A stretch of 42,515 bases of DNA. Origin: CAYWBW01 sp964456745 (GTDB taxonomy: Bacteria > Patescibacteriota > Gracilibacteria > GCA-2401425 > JAJOLG01). Every line of letters begins with the position of its first letter. Within the stretch, counting starts at the first letter, position 1. The DNA is taken from contig CAYWBW010000019.1 of NCBI GenBank assembly GCA_964456745.1, positions 1-42,515 of the forward strand, given 5' to 3'. This document shows positions 1 to 10,010 of this stretch, one piece after another. A program made the position numbers and the translations under genes. Below the pieces are notes generated by a model. The model did no database searches. It saw only the letters and a list, made by a program, of their open reading frames with translations, and was not told the DNA's origin.

Positions 1-152
1 ATTTGGTTAAGCCGTTTTTAAAAAATCTGTTTATGAAAACTGGGGTCTTTTTAGTAGTATTATGCTTGACTGGATTATAGTATTATGCTAGGTTATAATA
101 TAATGGTAAAATATAAAATATGATATTTAATATAAATTAACAAAATATAATT

Positions 153-716
153 ATGACAACAGAAATACTTAGGTCACACGAGGAAGCCATTAGAAAAAGA
201 GAAGCTATTGGTGTTGGCAGTCTTAATTGATATGCTAATGAAACTGAAAAAGTTTTTAATGATTTATTGTCTAGTCCAATAAATTCAAGCTGCACTACAG
301 GTAATCTTGAGAATTTAATACATTTGGAACGTGAATGAAATAAGAGTTGATTATCAGTGTCAGATATTCTAATTGAAGCAAGTGAATCTATGTGTGTTAT
401 CGAAAAGATTATTGATCAAAGAGCATATAGTATCTTTGCATTAATAATAGCTCGTTTGTTTGATAACATAAAAGAATGGTCAATAGAACGACTAAGAGAA
501 CAAGATAGACCGCTTTATATTAAGAGATGAGGTGATGTATATCTTGTGCCAAAGCCATTTGAGCTTAAAAAGCCACTCGTGTTGGACAAATCTAACTCAG
601 TCAAAATTGATTTAAGGATTTACGAGCAAGCAAAATGAGGCCCTATTATTTATAGCTGGTATGAAATGCATAAAAAAGCTAGAGGTATTCTTGATGTGGC
701 ATGAATTGAATATTAA
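153..716 (+). CDS. Hypothetical protein (TGA=Gly), 187 aa
   Basis: The frame is open from ATG 153 to TAA 714 only if TGA is read as glycine; several in-frame TGA codons are present, for example in the NGYAN and KRGGDVY stretches. I do not recognise the family. The protein is soluble-looking, with no signal peptide or membrane segment, and has a charged N-terminal helix-rich part (MTTEILRSHEEAIRKRE) followed by a more beta-like half. An AT-rich leader with TATAAT-like words precedes the ATG and there is no Shine-Dalgarno sequence. It converges on rpsI. Its style resembles the orphan genes at the right end of the window, but I see no clear homology. Confidence 0.6.
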
Positions 717-829
717 TCAAAAAACAAGTAAAGTGATTTAATTTAAGATTCTAGTAACATTGATATTGTTTTAAGCAGCTTGAGCAGTTGGATTCCTTAT
801 AAATTCGGAAAGACGGAATGGAGTTTTGA

Positions 830-1306
830 TTATCTCTTAACCCAGGTAGGCGCTTTACGAGCCCTTTTGAGTCCAGGTTTCTTTCTTTCTTTAACTCTAG
901 GGTCTCTAGTAAGATGTCACTGTTTTTTAAGAGTTGGTTTTAGTTCTGGATTAAATGCAATCAAAGCTCGAGAGATTCAGTGTCTCATAGCATCTACTTG
1001 ACTTATAGGTCATCATCAAATCACTTTAATTGTAATATTAAAAGCTGTTTCGTTTCAAGTGAGAGCAAGAGGTGCTTTAATTTTTTCTATTAAATCACTT
1101 GTAACAGAATCACTAGCTGGCTTTCCATTAATAATAATTTTTCATTCTCATTTTTGATATAGTCTAACTTTTGCTATTGATGTTTTTCTTTTTCAGCAAG
1201 CATATATATAGTGTCCATTAAACATCTTATGCATACTTGCAATAAGTGCTATTTTTGGGTCTAGCTCAATTTCTTCTATTTGTTCATCTTGTTTTTTTGT
1301 AGCCAT
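830..1306 (-). CDS. rpsI: 30S ribosomal protein S9 (uS9)
   Basis: With TGA as Gly this reads as a 158-aa uS9. The N-terminal part has KRKTSIAKVRLY then GEGKIIINGK; the middle has the GGGPISQ and RHGISRAL motifs; the end is LTRDPRVKERKKPGLKRARK followed by APTWVKR, the family's basic tail whose terminal arginine reaches the P-site tRNA. About 30 extra acidic N-terminal residues precede the conserved core. It is the last gene of the minus-strand ribosomal cluster, 16 bp after rplM, the usual L13-S9 pair. In-frame TGA codons sit at conserved glycines, including three in a row in the GGG motif. Confidence 0.96.
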
Positions 1307-1322
1307 GTGGGAAAATTAATTT

Positions 1323-1763
1323 CTAATTATTTATATTAATGATTTCTGGATTTTGTGAAATGTGATCATGATCGTTTCATACAAAAAGTTTTAATCTTTT
1401 AATCATTTCTGTTTTTAACTTGTTGTTTGGTATCATTCATTTGATAGTATGCCATAAAACAAACTCAGGATCCTTTTCAAGTTTTTGCTTAGCAGTTACT
1501 ACTTTTAATCAGTCTTTTGCATATCTAGAGTGTCTATAGTACTTTTTTTCTTCTTTTTTCTTTTCGCTGATTGCAATTGATTCACAATTTGTAATTATCA
1601 CATAGTCTCAGTTGTCTATATGGTGCGTAAAAGATGTTTTATTTTTTCAACGTAAAATATTTGCAACTACTGCAGCAATTTTTCATGGTTTTTTTCAAGT
1701 AGCGTCAAGAATGTACCATTTTCTCTCACTTCAATTTATAACTTTTGGAACAAATGTTTTCAT
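1323..1763 (-). CDS. rplM: 50S ribosomal protein L13 (uL13)
   Basis: This is a 146-aa uL13 under the TGA=Gly code. Recognisable blocks are KWYILDATGKKPGKIAA, the FTHHIDNGDYVIITN segment, YYRHSRYAKDGLK and HTIKGMIPNNKL, ending in the LFVGNDHDHISQNP stretch typical of the family. It lies between rplQ and rpsI on the minus strand with short spacers (15 and 16 bp), so it is probably co-transcribed with both. The stop is TAG. L13 binds 23S rRNA early in 50S assembly. No Shine-Dalgarno precedes the ATG. Confidence 0.95.
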
Positions 1764-1778
1764 TATTATTTCTTAATA

Positions 1779-2132
1779 TTACACAAATTGGATTCTAACT
1801 CTATCCGCACTGTCTCATGCTCTTTTTCAGAGGTTAACGATTCTTGTAAATCAGGATGGTCTATCTTTATATCTATTGATAAGTACATCAATTATTTTCG
1901 AAGATGCATTTTTTCAAAATAAATTTGGTTGTATGTATCTAATAGCACTCATTTTATCCTTCTTTTTTGCAGTAGCAATTAGTCTATCAATTACTCTTGA
2001 AGCAAGTTTTGCTTTAGGTTTTGTTGTTGTTACTCATTCATAAATAATTATCGAGCTAATAAGATTTCTCACCATTGCTTTTAGGTGTGCTGATTTTCTA
2101 TTTATTCTTGTGGATTTTACTTTATGTCTCAT
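1779..2132 (-). CDS. rplQ: 50S ribosomal protein L17 (bL17)
   Basis: The 117-aa translation (TGA=Gly) starts MRHKVKSTRINRKSAHLKAM, then VRNLISSIIIYEGVTTTKPKA, and ends with a GFTRIVNLGKRAGDSADRV motif, all characteristic of bL17. It follows rpoA by 9 bp on the minus strand, the conserved rpoA-rplQ arrangement of the alpha operon. TGA codons fall on conserved glycines (YEGVTTT, LGKRAGD). Length is normal for the family. Confidence 0.95.
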
Positions 2133-2141
2133 AATTGTTAA

Positions 2142-3107
2142 TTAGTCTCATAATAATTTAAGATCTCTCTTTGTAAGAGCATCAAGAACTTCAGTCATTG
2201 CTTTTTTTCAGAAGCCTCTAAGAGTTCATAGTTTTGCCTGACTGCACTTTGAAAGTTGTTCTATGGATCAAATATCAGCATTTATAAGTGCATTTAATGT
2301 TCTTGGTGAGAGATTTAATATTTCTATTGGGGTATATGTTTCTTTTTCTTCTTTTTCTTCTTCAATCATTCAGCATCTCGAGTGATCTGTAATAAAATCA
2401 GGTTCTATTTGATCTGTTTCTTTAATAAATAAATCAAAATAAGATGTTGCTATAGAGGCAGCAAATTTTAAAGCATCAAATGCTATAATTGCTCAATTAG
2501 TTTCAATAGTTAGTTCTAGATTGTCTAAATTAGTCATGTCTCATACTCTTGCTGATGTAACATTGTATTTTACTTTTGTAATTGGGGTAAAGTTTGCATC
2601 AATAAATATAAATTCTGCAAGATCTTCTTCAGCTAGTCTTCATTCAGAGGCCATGTATCATACTCATTTTTCAACGATGATTTCCATTTTAATACTTGAG
2701 CTTTTATTGGATAGCTCTGTTATAACATGATCTGGATTTATAACTTCAAGATCACTTGATGTTTGAATGTCTCAAGCTGTTACAAATCATGGTCACTTTT
2801 TTTCAATTGTTACAATTGTTCTTTCTTTATCATGTTTTTTAAAACATATTCATTTAAGATTTAAGATTATATCAAGAACAGAGTCTTTAACTCATTCAAG
2901 TGTAGCGTATTCGTGTGATACTCAAAGAATTTTTACTCAAGTTACTGCAGTTCATGGAAGGGTTGACAGTAAGATTCTTCTTAATGTGTTTCAAAGTGTC
3001 ATTCAATATCAGGCTGGAAGTGGTGATACGGCAAACACAGCATTATTATCGTCTCATGAAACCATATTTACTTGAGGTCCTCAAATTTTTTCGTGTATTA
3101 TATGCAT
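2142..3107 (-). CDS. rpoA: DNA-directed RNA polymerase subunit alpha
   Basis: This 321-aa protein contains the alpha-NTD dimerisation signature PLPAGYGMTLGNTLRRILL near residues 29-47, the second NTD subdomain, and the alpha-CTD helix-hairpin-helix region (EILNLSPRTLNALINADI then TLRGFGKKAMTEVLDAL). All key glycines that are TGA-encoded match the family. Alpha nucleates RNA polymerase assembly, and its CTD contacts UP elements and activators. The gene sits between rpsD and rplQ as in the standard alpha operon. A short acidic linker (EEEKEEKE) separates NTD and CTD. Confidence 0.96.
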
Positions 3108-3131
3108 ATTGTTAAATTAATTTTATATTTA

Positions 3132-3731
3132 TTACCTTCTAGAATAATATTCTACTATTAAATGAACTTTGACAGATTGTTCTAGCTCATCTCATTCTGG
3201 TAAAGACTCAATTAATATTTCTTTCTTTTTAATATCGGGCTTAATCCATTGTAATATTTTTCAAGGAGTAATAAATTCTTGAAAAACACTTGCATCTTTT
3301 GATTTTAGTTTAAGAGTGATCTTGTCTCACTTTTTTACTTGTATAGATGGTGTTTTAATTTTTTTTCAATTAAGTTCAAAGTGACCATGAGCAATAAATT
3401 GTCTTGCTTGTGGCCTTGATTCTGCAAATCATGCTCTAAATAGAACATTGTCAATTCTAGTTTCTAGTTGTCTAATTAATTCTTCACTTGTTACAGTATT
3501 TGAACTAACAGCTTTTTGATAATATTTTTGAAGCTGGCTTTCAGAGATTCAGAACATAAATCTTAAAATCTGTTTTTCTTTAAGTTGTACTCAGTATTCT
3601 GATTTTTTTCTAACAACTCACTTCTTCTTTGAGCTACTTCTTGCCATTAATTTATCAATTTTTGGAAGTCAAAATATATTGGCTCATAGAGCTTTACATA
3701 GTTTAGTCTTCGATCACCTAAATCTTGCCAT
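3132..3731 (-). CDS. rpsD: 30S ribosomal protein S4 (uS4)
   Basis: A 199-aa uS4 under TGA=Gly. It starts MARFRGSKTKLCKALGANIFG, has the EKQILRFMFGISESQLQKYY helix region and the S4 RNA-binding domain (LETRIDNVLFRAGFAESRPQ, then ARQFIAHGHFELNGKKI). There is no Cys4 zinc site; this is a C-minus S4. It is the primary 16S-binding protein for the 5' domain. It lies between rpsK and rpoA. I see no obvious S4-autoregulatory structure in the 58-bp gap before it. Confidence 0.95.
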
Positions 3732-3789
3732 GTTGTTATTTAAATTATTTTAATTCTAAAATGAAATTTTATAAAATTTCTGTATTTTG

Positions 3790-4173
3790 TTATACTCTTC
3801 TTACTCTCTTGGTTCTACATCAATTGTGTGCAACAGGGGTTCTATCTACAACTCATACTATTTCTATTCATGTAGTCAGAAGTCATCTTAGTGCTTGTTC
3901 TCTTCATGGTCATATTCAATTAATGTAAACAATTGCTTTATTAAATCAAAATGTCTTAGCTTTCTCAGCTGCCTTTTGAGCTGCTACTTGTCATGCGTAG
4001 GGTGTAGATTTTCTAGCTCATTTAAAGCCAGATGATCATGCTGTTGCCCATGTAAGAACATTTCAGTTATCTTCTGTAAATGTAACAATTGTGTTGTTGT
4101 ATGAAGCATGAATGCTCACTTTTCACGAAGTTACAGTTTTTTTAATCCGTTTTTTAGTTGTTTGTTTTGTCAT
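3790..4173 (-). CDS. rpsK: 30S ribosomal protein S11 (uS11)
   Basis: A 127-aa uS11 under TGA=Gly. Diagnostic stretches are the GKVSIHASYNNTIVTFTEDNG segment, GSSGFKGARKSTPYA, INGIGPGREQALRGL and VVDRTPVAHNGCRTKRVRRV. Many of these glycines are TGA codons, which makes the gene one of the clearest tests of the code. It follows rpsM by 2 bp on the minus strand, so it is probably translationally coupled. The role is platform assembly near the mRNA exit site. Confidence 0.96.
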
Positions 4174-4175
4174 AA

Positions 4176-4553
4176 TTAACCTTTTTTAGCTGCTATTGCT
4201 ACTCTTTTCTTACCAGCTCTTGCCTTACAAGTTCTAGCATTTGAAGCTGTTCCTTGTCATCTACAAGGTAATCACATTCTGTGTCTATATCATTTATAAG
4301 ATCAAATATCTTGCAATCTTTTCACATTTAATGCTTGCTCTCTTCTAACTTCTACTTCGGTTGGTAATAGTGCTAAACTGGTTCTAATTTGATCAAGTTG
4401 TTTTTCATTTAGATCTTTAACTCTAGTATGCTCATCAATTTTTGCATCAGTGAGTATTTTTTTACTTGTTGTTTGTCAAACTCAAACTATATATGTAAGT
4501 GCGATTAGCACTTTTTTGTTATCCGGTATATTTACTCATGCTATTCTAGCCAT
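4176..4553 (-). CDS. rpsM: 30S ribosomal protein S13 (uS13)
   Basis: A 125-aa uS13 (TGA=Gly). It has MARIAGVNIPDNKKVLIAL, YIVGVGQTTSKKIL, the DIGSYKGYRHRMGLPCRGQ motif and a basic tail (ARTCKARAGKKRVAIAAKKG). It contacts tRNA and the 50S subunit at the head of the small subunit. The order rpmJ-rpsM-rpsK matches the conserved alpha operon. The motif residues GLPCRGQ are complete only with TGA read as Gly. Confidence 0.96.
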
Positions 4554-4571
4554 AATTTTTTTAAGTTAATA

Positions 4572-4688
4572 TTAACCTTGTCTTGCTTTGTGTTTAGGGT
4601 CTTTTTTACATATATTCCTTATTACTCATTTCCTATTTACAATTTCACAATCGGAACAGATTATTTTAACTGATGCTCTAACTTTCAT
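4572..4688 (-). CDS. rpmJ: 50S ribosomal protein L36 (bL36)
   Basis: This 38-aa ORF begins MKVRASVKIICSDCEIVNRK and ends ICKKDPKHKARQG, giving the CxxC, C and H zinc-ribbon ligands of bL36. A single in-frame TGA encodes the conserved Gly after NRK. It sits in the usual place between infA and rpsM. The gene is too short for automatic ORF calls under the standard code. Confidence 0.94.
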
Positions 4689-4698
4689 AATAATTTTG

Positions 4699-4971
4699 TT
4701 ATTTTTTTATTCTATCTTGATTGTCTTTAAATCTAAATGTAATTCTTCACTTGCTTAGATCATATGGTGTCATTTCAACTTGTACTTTATCTCATGGCAT
4801 TACTCTTATATAATTTGTTCTCATTTTTCAAGATATGTGCGCTAATATTTCTATGTTTTCAAATCAACTTTCTGGATTTCATTCTTCATCACCCACTATA
4901 ATTACCTTAAAAGTAGTGTTAGGAAGACACTCTAGAACTGTTCATGTTAAGACGATAACTTCCTTTGCCAT
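4699..4971 (-). CDS. infA: Translation initiation factor IF-1, with internal insertion
   Basis: The 90-aa product keeps the IF-1 core: MAKEVIVLTGTVLECLPNTT at the start, then ILAHISGKMRTNYIRVMPGD and a VEMTPYDLSKGRITFRF end. IF-1 is normally about 72 aa. The extra length comes mostly from an acidic insertion (VGDEEGNPESGFENIE) in the beta2-beta3 loop region, where other bacteria have a short turn, plus a basic tail. IF-1 blocks the A site during initiation. The gene is 10 bp upstream of rpmJ. Four or more glycines are TGA. Confidence 0.94.
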
Positions 4972-5125
4972 TTTAGTGATTTTTAAAGCCAGTGTATTTT
5001 AATGATCAAAAAAGGAAAATCAAGCAAATATTCGATAAAAATACTAATTTATTTAAAAGGGCAAATCTTTTTCTGTTATAATAACATATATTTGGGAAAT
5101 ATATAGTATTGTAAATGCTTGTAAT

Positions 5126-5755
5126 TTAAAATTTTGAAATAAGTTCTTTGCTAACCATATCAACTTCCTGCATTCAATTAATTTCAATCATTCTGTTTTT
5201 AGCAATATACCAATCTATTACTAGCTGGGTTTCATTTTCAAATGCTTCAAGCCTTTTGTTTATACTAGTTTCATTGTCATCATTTCGTTTAAGCACTGTT
5301 CATCATTGAGCAATACAATCCTTTTCACTAATAAGAGGATTGTTTGTAGTGTCTATTCATACACAAGTAAACCTTATAGTTAATCGTTGCAAAGCTTCTT
5401 TTCTAGTAAGTTTGATATTAATTCACACAGGGTTTCTTCAGTATTTACTTATTAATTTTTCAAAAAGCTCTTGTTGTTTCATGTTTCTAGGAATTCAATC
5501 GAATATTATTTTATCTTCTTTTGAAATATTTTTTAAGAAATTTTCTATTACTTCCATTACAATGGAGGCATCTACAAGGTGTCCTGAGTCAATTATATCT
5601 TTAATTTTTTTTCAAAGATCTGAACCATTTTCTGTTAATTTTCTGAGTTCTGCTCATGTTTCAAACATTTTATATCAATATTTTTGCACGAGCAGTTTTC
5701 ATTGAGTTCATTTTCAACTTCATTGCATTCAAAATAGCATTATATCTTTATTCAT
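5126..5755 (-). CDS. adk: Adenylate kinase
   Basis: A 209-aa nucleoside monophosphate kinase read with TGA=Gly. Its P-loop is LFGMQGSGKGTQ near residues 7-18, of which four glycines are TGA. The AMP-binding part includes ETGAELRKL and the DGIPRN motif (GxPR), and a LID-like region precedes RNDDNETSINKRLEAF. No Cys4 zinc cluster is visible in the LID. It makes 2 ADP from ATP and AMP. It heads the minus-strand cluster before infA, as in many Firmicutes and CPR genomes; the 154-bp gap to infA may hold a second promoter but I see no convincing one. Confidence 0.95.
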
Positions 5756-5822
5756 AATTTTATTAAATTAATACTTAGTCTATGGTATTTATAATTTGTG
5801 TTTTGGTAAAGAAGTTTTATTT

Positions 5823-5850
5823 TTGACAAAATAATTATCTTAGATAAGAT
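5823..5850 (+). promoter_or_regulatory. Candidate sigma70-like promoter
   Basis: TTGACA at 5823-5828 and TAAGAT at 5845-5850 are separated by 16 bp in the intergenic region upstream of the plus-strand orphan gene. The distance to the first possible start codons is tiny, so a transcript would be nearly leaderless. The call rests on consensus matching only. Confidence 0.35.
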
Positions 5851-5852
5851 GC

Positions 5853-6215
5853 GTGTCACTTTATGTTAATATATGAAATTTGGATAATCTTTTTAAGTCA
5901 AAAAATATACCGAGTTTACTGAACACAAAAGCATTATTGTTAGAAGGTTTTTGAGAAATAAATCTTAATAAGATTATTAGATCAAAACTTCTTTTACTTG
6001 TACCGTTGACTTGTATTTATTGATTTATACAAAATAATGAACAAGATGTTGAAGTTAAAAAATGGACACCATTATATAGTCAATGAATTTTAGTTGAAAC
6101 TGATAGTATTCAATCGTGAGTTTCAACATTGGGAAATAGACTTAGAGACACTCTTGCTGGTTATTTGGAGACGGATACAAATTCAAATAAAATAATTTTA
6201 GATGTAGATTATTAA
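5853..6215 (+). CDS. Hypothetical protein (TGA=Gly), about 120 aa
   Basis: The frame from GTG 5853 to TAA 6213 is open with TGA as Gly (for example LLEGFGEINL, CIYGFIQNN and DSIQSGVSTLG). The start is uncertain: there is no in-frame ATG and TTG 5880 is an alternative, which would suit the promoter just upstream. No family is recognised and there is no signal peptide; the middle is mildly hydrophobic (KLLLLVPLTCIYGFI). The gene ends convergently with gatA: the two stop codons overlap in one TTAA at 6212-6215. Confidence 0.5.
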
Positions 6216-7645
6216 AATAATTTTCTTTTAAAGCTGATCTTTTTTTCTAAAACATTTCAAATATTCAAAATTTGCGATTCGTCAAATTGCTTTCAAAGAA
6301 TTTGAATTCATATTGGTAAATCTCAAGACATTCATACAGGTATAGAAAGTCATGGAATTCAGGCTAGATTAATTGGAACGGTAAATATATCTTCTAAGTA
6401 CATAGCAAGTGGGTCAGAAGTATTTTTTCAGATATCAAATGCAGGACTTGGGGATACTGGTGTGATAATTGCATCGTATTTTTTAAAGACATTTTCAAAT
6501 CATTGTTTGATTAAATTTCTTACTTTTGCAGCCTTTTTATAATATGCGTCAATATATCAAGCAGATAATACAAAGGTTCAAAGTATAATTTTTCTTTTAG
6601 GTTCTGGTCAAAGTCACTCTGATCTAGAGTTTATATAAACATCTTTAAGATTTTTTGCTCAAGATGCCTGATGTCAGTATCGTATTCAGTCATAGCGTGA
6701 AAGATTTGATGAAGCTTCTGACATTGTAAGAAGGTAATATGTTTCAATTGCGTAATTTAATTCTGGAATAGAAATTTCTTCAATTTCACATCATAGTTTT
6801 TCAAGAAGTTTGAGAGTGTTTTGGGTTTGAGTTTTTACTTCAGGATTGAGTCATTTATTGTCCAAAAATTCTTTTATGTAAGCAATACGTTTTCATTTAA
6901 TATCTTGATTTAGATTTGCACAATAATCTTCAACTTTAATATCAGGAGTTGTAGTGTCTTTTGGGTCTCTTCAGGCAATCTGATTTAGTACAATTGCAGA
7001 GTCTTCAACTGTTTTTGTAATTGGTCAAATAGTGTCAAATGAAGATGCATAAGAAATTACTCAGCTTCTTGAAACTCTTCAATAAGTTACCTTTAATCAC
7101 ACACATCAACAAAATCAAGCAGGCTGTCTTATAGATCATCATGTGTCTGTTCATATAGAAAAAATTGCTTCATCTGAAGCTACGCAAGAAGCAGATCATC
7201 ATGAAGAACCTCATGGTACTTTATTTAGGCTCCATGGATTTTTTGTATTAAAAAATGCAGAATTTTCTGTTGAAGATCACATGGCAAATTCATCACAGTT
7301 TGTTTTTCAAAGACATATAGAATTTCCAAGCTTTTCTGCAATTGTGGAATTGTATGGAGATATAAAATTTTTAAGCATTTTTGATCAAGCAGTTGTTTTA
7401 ACTCATTTCATGCAAACCACATCTTTCATTGCATAGGGGATTCAGATAAGAGGATTTGAAAAATCTTTATTTTTATCAATATCTTGAGCTTGTTTTAAAG
7501 CTTGCTTTTCAAGCGTTGTAATAAATGATTTTATTTCAGGGTCAATTTTTTTAATTCTTTCAATGTGAGCTTTGGTAAGATCCTCTGATGAAATTTCTCA
7601 TGATTTTAATTTGTCATGCGCCTGTTTAATTGTAAGTCTGTACAT
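6212..7645 (-). CDS. gatA: Aspartyl/glutamyl-tRNA(Asn/Gln) amidotransferase subunit A
   Basis: A 477-aa amidase-family protein under TGA=Gly. The Ser-cisSer-Lys triad is visible: Lys74 in GIPYAMKDVV, the cis-Ser in VPGGSSGGSA and the nucleophile Ser in the TDTGGSIRQPAGFCG segment. GKTNCDEFAMGSSTENSAF and GPITKTVEDSA are also typical of GatA. It releases ammonia from glutamine to amidate misacylated Glu-tRNA(Gln) or Asp-tRNA(Asn). The partners gatB and gatC are not in the window. It is followed by no other minus-strand gene, ending at the shared TTAA. Confidence 0.96.
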
Positions 7646-7707
7646 AGTTTAAATATTGTAAAATGTTAGAAAGAATTTACACTTTTTGTTTATTGAGTCA
7701 AAAAGAA

Positions 7708-7941
7708 TTAAAAAAATCTCATTGCTCAGTCTGGAAATAAAACATCTAAATTATCTGTCATATAAAGAAGTGCTACAAAAAATACAAAAATTCAGAGTAG
7801 GACTATTCCATTTTTAGTTGATCAAAGCCATTTGTTGCAAAATTCCATATCTCAACTTAGTTCATTAATCTTAAATCTATAACGAATTATTAAATAAGAA
7901 ACCCCCATAGCTAGCAATCAGTAAAAAATTCTTTCAAACAT
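7708..7941 (-). CDS. Small two-helix membrane protein
   Basis: A 77-aa ORF (TGA=Gly) with two hydrophobic segments: FYGLLAMGVSYLIIRY near the N-terminus and NGIVLLGIFVFFVALLYM in the second half, separated by a charged loop. No family is recognised. It starts 3 bp after the purM stop on the same strand and precedes gatA by 62 bp, so it is likely part of the purM-gatA transcription unit. The short spacers and consistent TGA use at plausible glycines support it being real. Confidence 0.6.
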
Positions 7942-7944
7942 AAT

Positions 7945-9012
7945 TTAAATATTAAATTCAAGATTTTTTCATTTTTGAAAATATCATTTTGATATAAATG
8001 ATATTATTGGTTTTTGGATAATTTTTCATGAAACTTTCGCATTTATTCAATTTGTTTTTAAATTTTTGATTATGTCACCTGATTCTTCTTCTTTACATAT
8101 AAGCATCATTCAGTTTCACATATTCCAAGTTTTGTAACTTTCTTCGTCACTTACATTTCACATTTGTTGTAAGCTTTTCATACTTTCGGGTGGAGAAAAT
8201 AGATTATCAAGACTTGCTCAGTATCATGATTTTTTTAATATTCTATTAATATTTCAAGGTAGTCCTCATCATGTTATATGGCTTATAGCTTTAATGTTAA
8301 ATTTTGATTTCTCTCAATATCTTCCTATAAGATTTAAGACAGCTTTATGATATATTGTTGATCTTGTAATACATTGCTTAGTAAGTTTTTGTGAATAATA
8401 ATTTTCTCAGAAATTATCTTTTAATATTTTTCTTATTAATGAAAATCAATTACATCTAAAACTTGTTTCTTGTAGGCTTATAATTGTGTCTCATATTTCA
8501 ATATCATCTCAAAGAATAACTTTGTTTTTTTCTATTATTCAAATAGCATCAGCTCACCATCATGTTCAATTTGCTAGACTTCACACTTCTGCAATTTCTC
8601 ATCCGCTAATTACTATATTTTGCTCTTTGCATGCTGAAGCAAGTGATTGCATCATTTTTTCTATTCTTGAAGATTCAATCTTTTTTGTTTCAAATGTATT
8701 GCTTATTGAGACTACTTCGGCTCAAAGGCATATTGCATCATCTGCAACCATGGCAAGCAAGTCATATCATAATCAAGAAAAATCTCACAGTTTTTCAGAT
8801 AACTCTATTTTTGTTCAAACAGTGTCGCAACACTGTGTAAGGTAATAATCTCAAAAATCTAATAGTCCAGCAAATCCTCAATTTATTATAGCAGGACATC
8901 AAATTTTTCACTGTCTTCAAGAAAATGTGCTTTTTGCCAAATTGTATGCAAGAGCAGAAGCTTTATCTCCAGCTTCAATGTCTACTCATGATTGTTTATA
9001 AGTGGTGGACAT
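7945..9012 (-). CDS. purM: Phosphoribosylformylglycinamidine cyclo-ligase (AIR synthetase)
   Basis: This 355-aa protein has the PurM signature YKQSGVDIEAGDKASA at the N-terminus, a SGGEIAEVG loop, the HITGGGLPGNINRILKK block and the C-terminal NVSDEESYKTWNMGNGMMLI motif. It would close the imidazole ring of AIR using ATP. No other purine gene is in the window, and purine synthesis is often incomplete in CPR genomes, so it may serve a partial pathway. It sits 77 bp downstream of the ABC ATPase gene. Glycines in GGEI, GTGGAD and GGGLPG are largely TGA-encoded. Confidence 0.93.
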
Positions 9013-9089
9013 ATCTCTTTTTAAGTTAGTTATTTTTTATTAATTCTAAATTGAGTTTATTTATTTTAGGGCAATAGCAACAAATAAAG

Positions 9090-9731
9090 CTATCAACTTA
9101 GTTCTCCTTCTTCTAATTTATATATTTTATCAGCAAGTCATTTTGTTAAATCTGCCATGTTGGAAGTTCAAATTACAGTAAGTTTATTTTCTTTTTTAAG
9201 TTCTTTTAAAAGAGAAAAAATACTTCGTTTAGATGCTTCATCTAGGTGTGATGTTATCTCGTCTAATATTAATATTTTAGGATTTCAAACTAATGCTCTA
9301 GCAAGGCATGCTTTTTGCTTGTCTCAAGCAGAAAGTTCTTCAGGAAAGGATTTGGATTTTTTATGGATATTTATTCTTTTTAATATTTTGTTTATTTTTT
9401 CAGGATTTTTTCATTTATATTGCAATACAAATTCTAGATTTTCATAAATTGTTTTATATGGAATTAATTTTAAATTGTTAAGTACTACTCAAAGATTTTG
9501 TTTATATTTTTGCATACTTATATTGTCTGCAAAATTTAGCATCGCTCAAAAAGCTTTAACTGTTCATGTGTATGGAGTAAGTTCTCAAGTGCTTATATTT
9601 AATACTTTGTTTTTTCAGGATCAAGAAACTCATGTAAAAAATACCCATTCTCATTTTTTTACGTTAAAAGAAATGTCTTTTAATACATATTCTCATTTTT
9701 CTTTCATTGATACTTTGTCGAAAGTTATCAT
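9090..9731 (-). CDS. ABC transporter ATPase (FtsE/LolD-like)
   Basis: The 213-aa protein starts MITFDKVSMKEKGEYVLKDI and has the ABC order: Walker A GVSGSGKN near residues 35-42, a Q-loop region, signature LSAGDKQ, Walker B KILILDEI and a GTSNMADLTKG switch-like end. The Walker A Ser/Thr that normally binds Mg is Asn (GKN instead of GKS/T), and the switch His is not obvious. The small size and lack of membrane helices suggest an FtsE- or LolD/MacB-type ATPase; no permease is adjacent. This is the last TGA=Gly gene before the code change. Confidence 0.85.
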
Positions 9732-9771
9732 GTGAATATTTTGTTGTTTTTTTTGTGAAAGACAAGAGGAA

Positions 9772-9812
9772 ATCTTGGGAGTCCTCTTCGAAAGACTCCC
9801 GAGGGGTAAGAT
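9772..9812. repeat. Strong hairpin at the left edge of the code-switch region
   Basis: GGGAGTC (9777-9783) pairs with GACTCCC (9794-9800), and an outer stem ATCTT/AAGAT (9772-9776 and 9808-9812) extends it. A 14-bp palindrome follows at 9874-9887 (TCATTGATCAATGA). The region 9732-9896 has no convincing gene in either code and is locally more GC-rich than its surroundings. It could be a structured leader of the ABC gene, a terminator, or an end of the standard-code block. Confidence 0.5.
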
Positions 9813-10010
9813 ATTATTATTTTTCCATGAAGGCAAGGATGCATATCCTCGCCGATCTCAGGCAATGTATTGATCATTGATCAATGATGATTTTAATTAT
9901 ACTCATCATATTTATTATTAAGAATATGGTCTAATAGAAATGATTTTATTAGAAGCTACCCGCAAAATTTTGGTGGATATGTAAAACTTTTCAATCAAAC
10001 TCCTTCTCCT

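Noticed and set aside
780..1001. Plus-strand ORF of 73 aa
   Set aside because: It lies antisense within rpsI, which is supported by strong family motifs.
2521..3115. Three plus-strand ORFs
   Set aside because: All are antisense to rpoA on the minus strand.
5340..5705. 121-aa plus-strand ORF
   Set aside because: Antisense to adk, whose P-loop and GxPR motif are clear.
8486..8845. 119-aa plus-strand ORF
   Set aside because: Antisense to purM; it is open because TGA-rich recoded genes leave long complementary frames.
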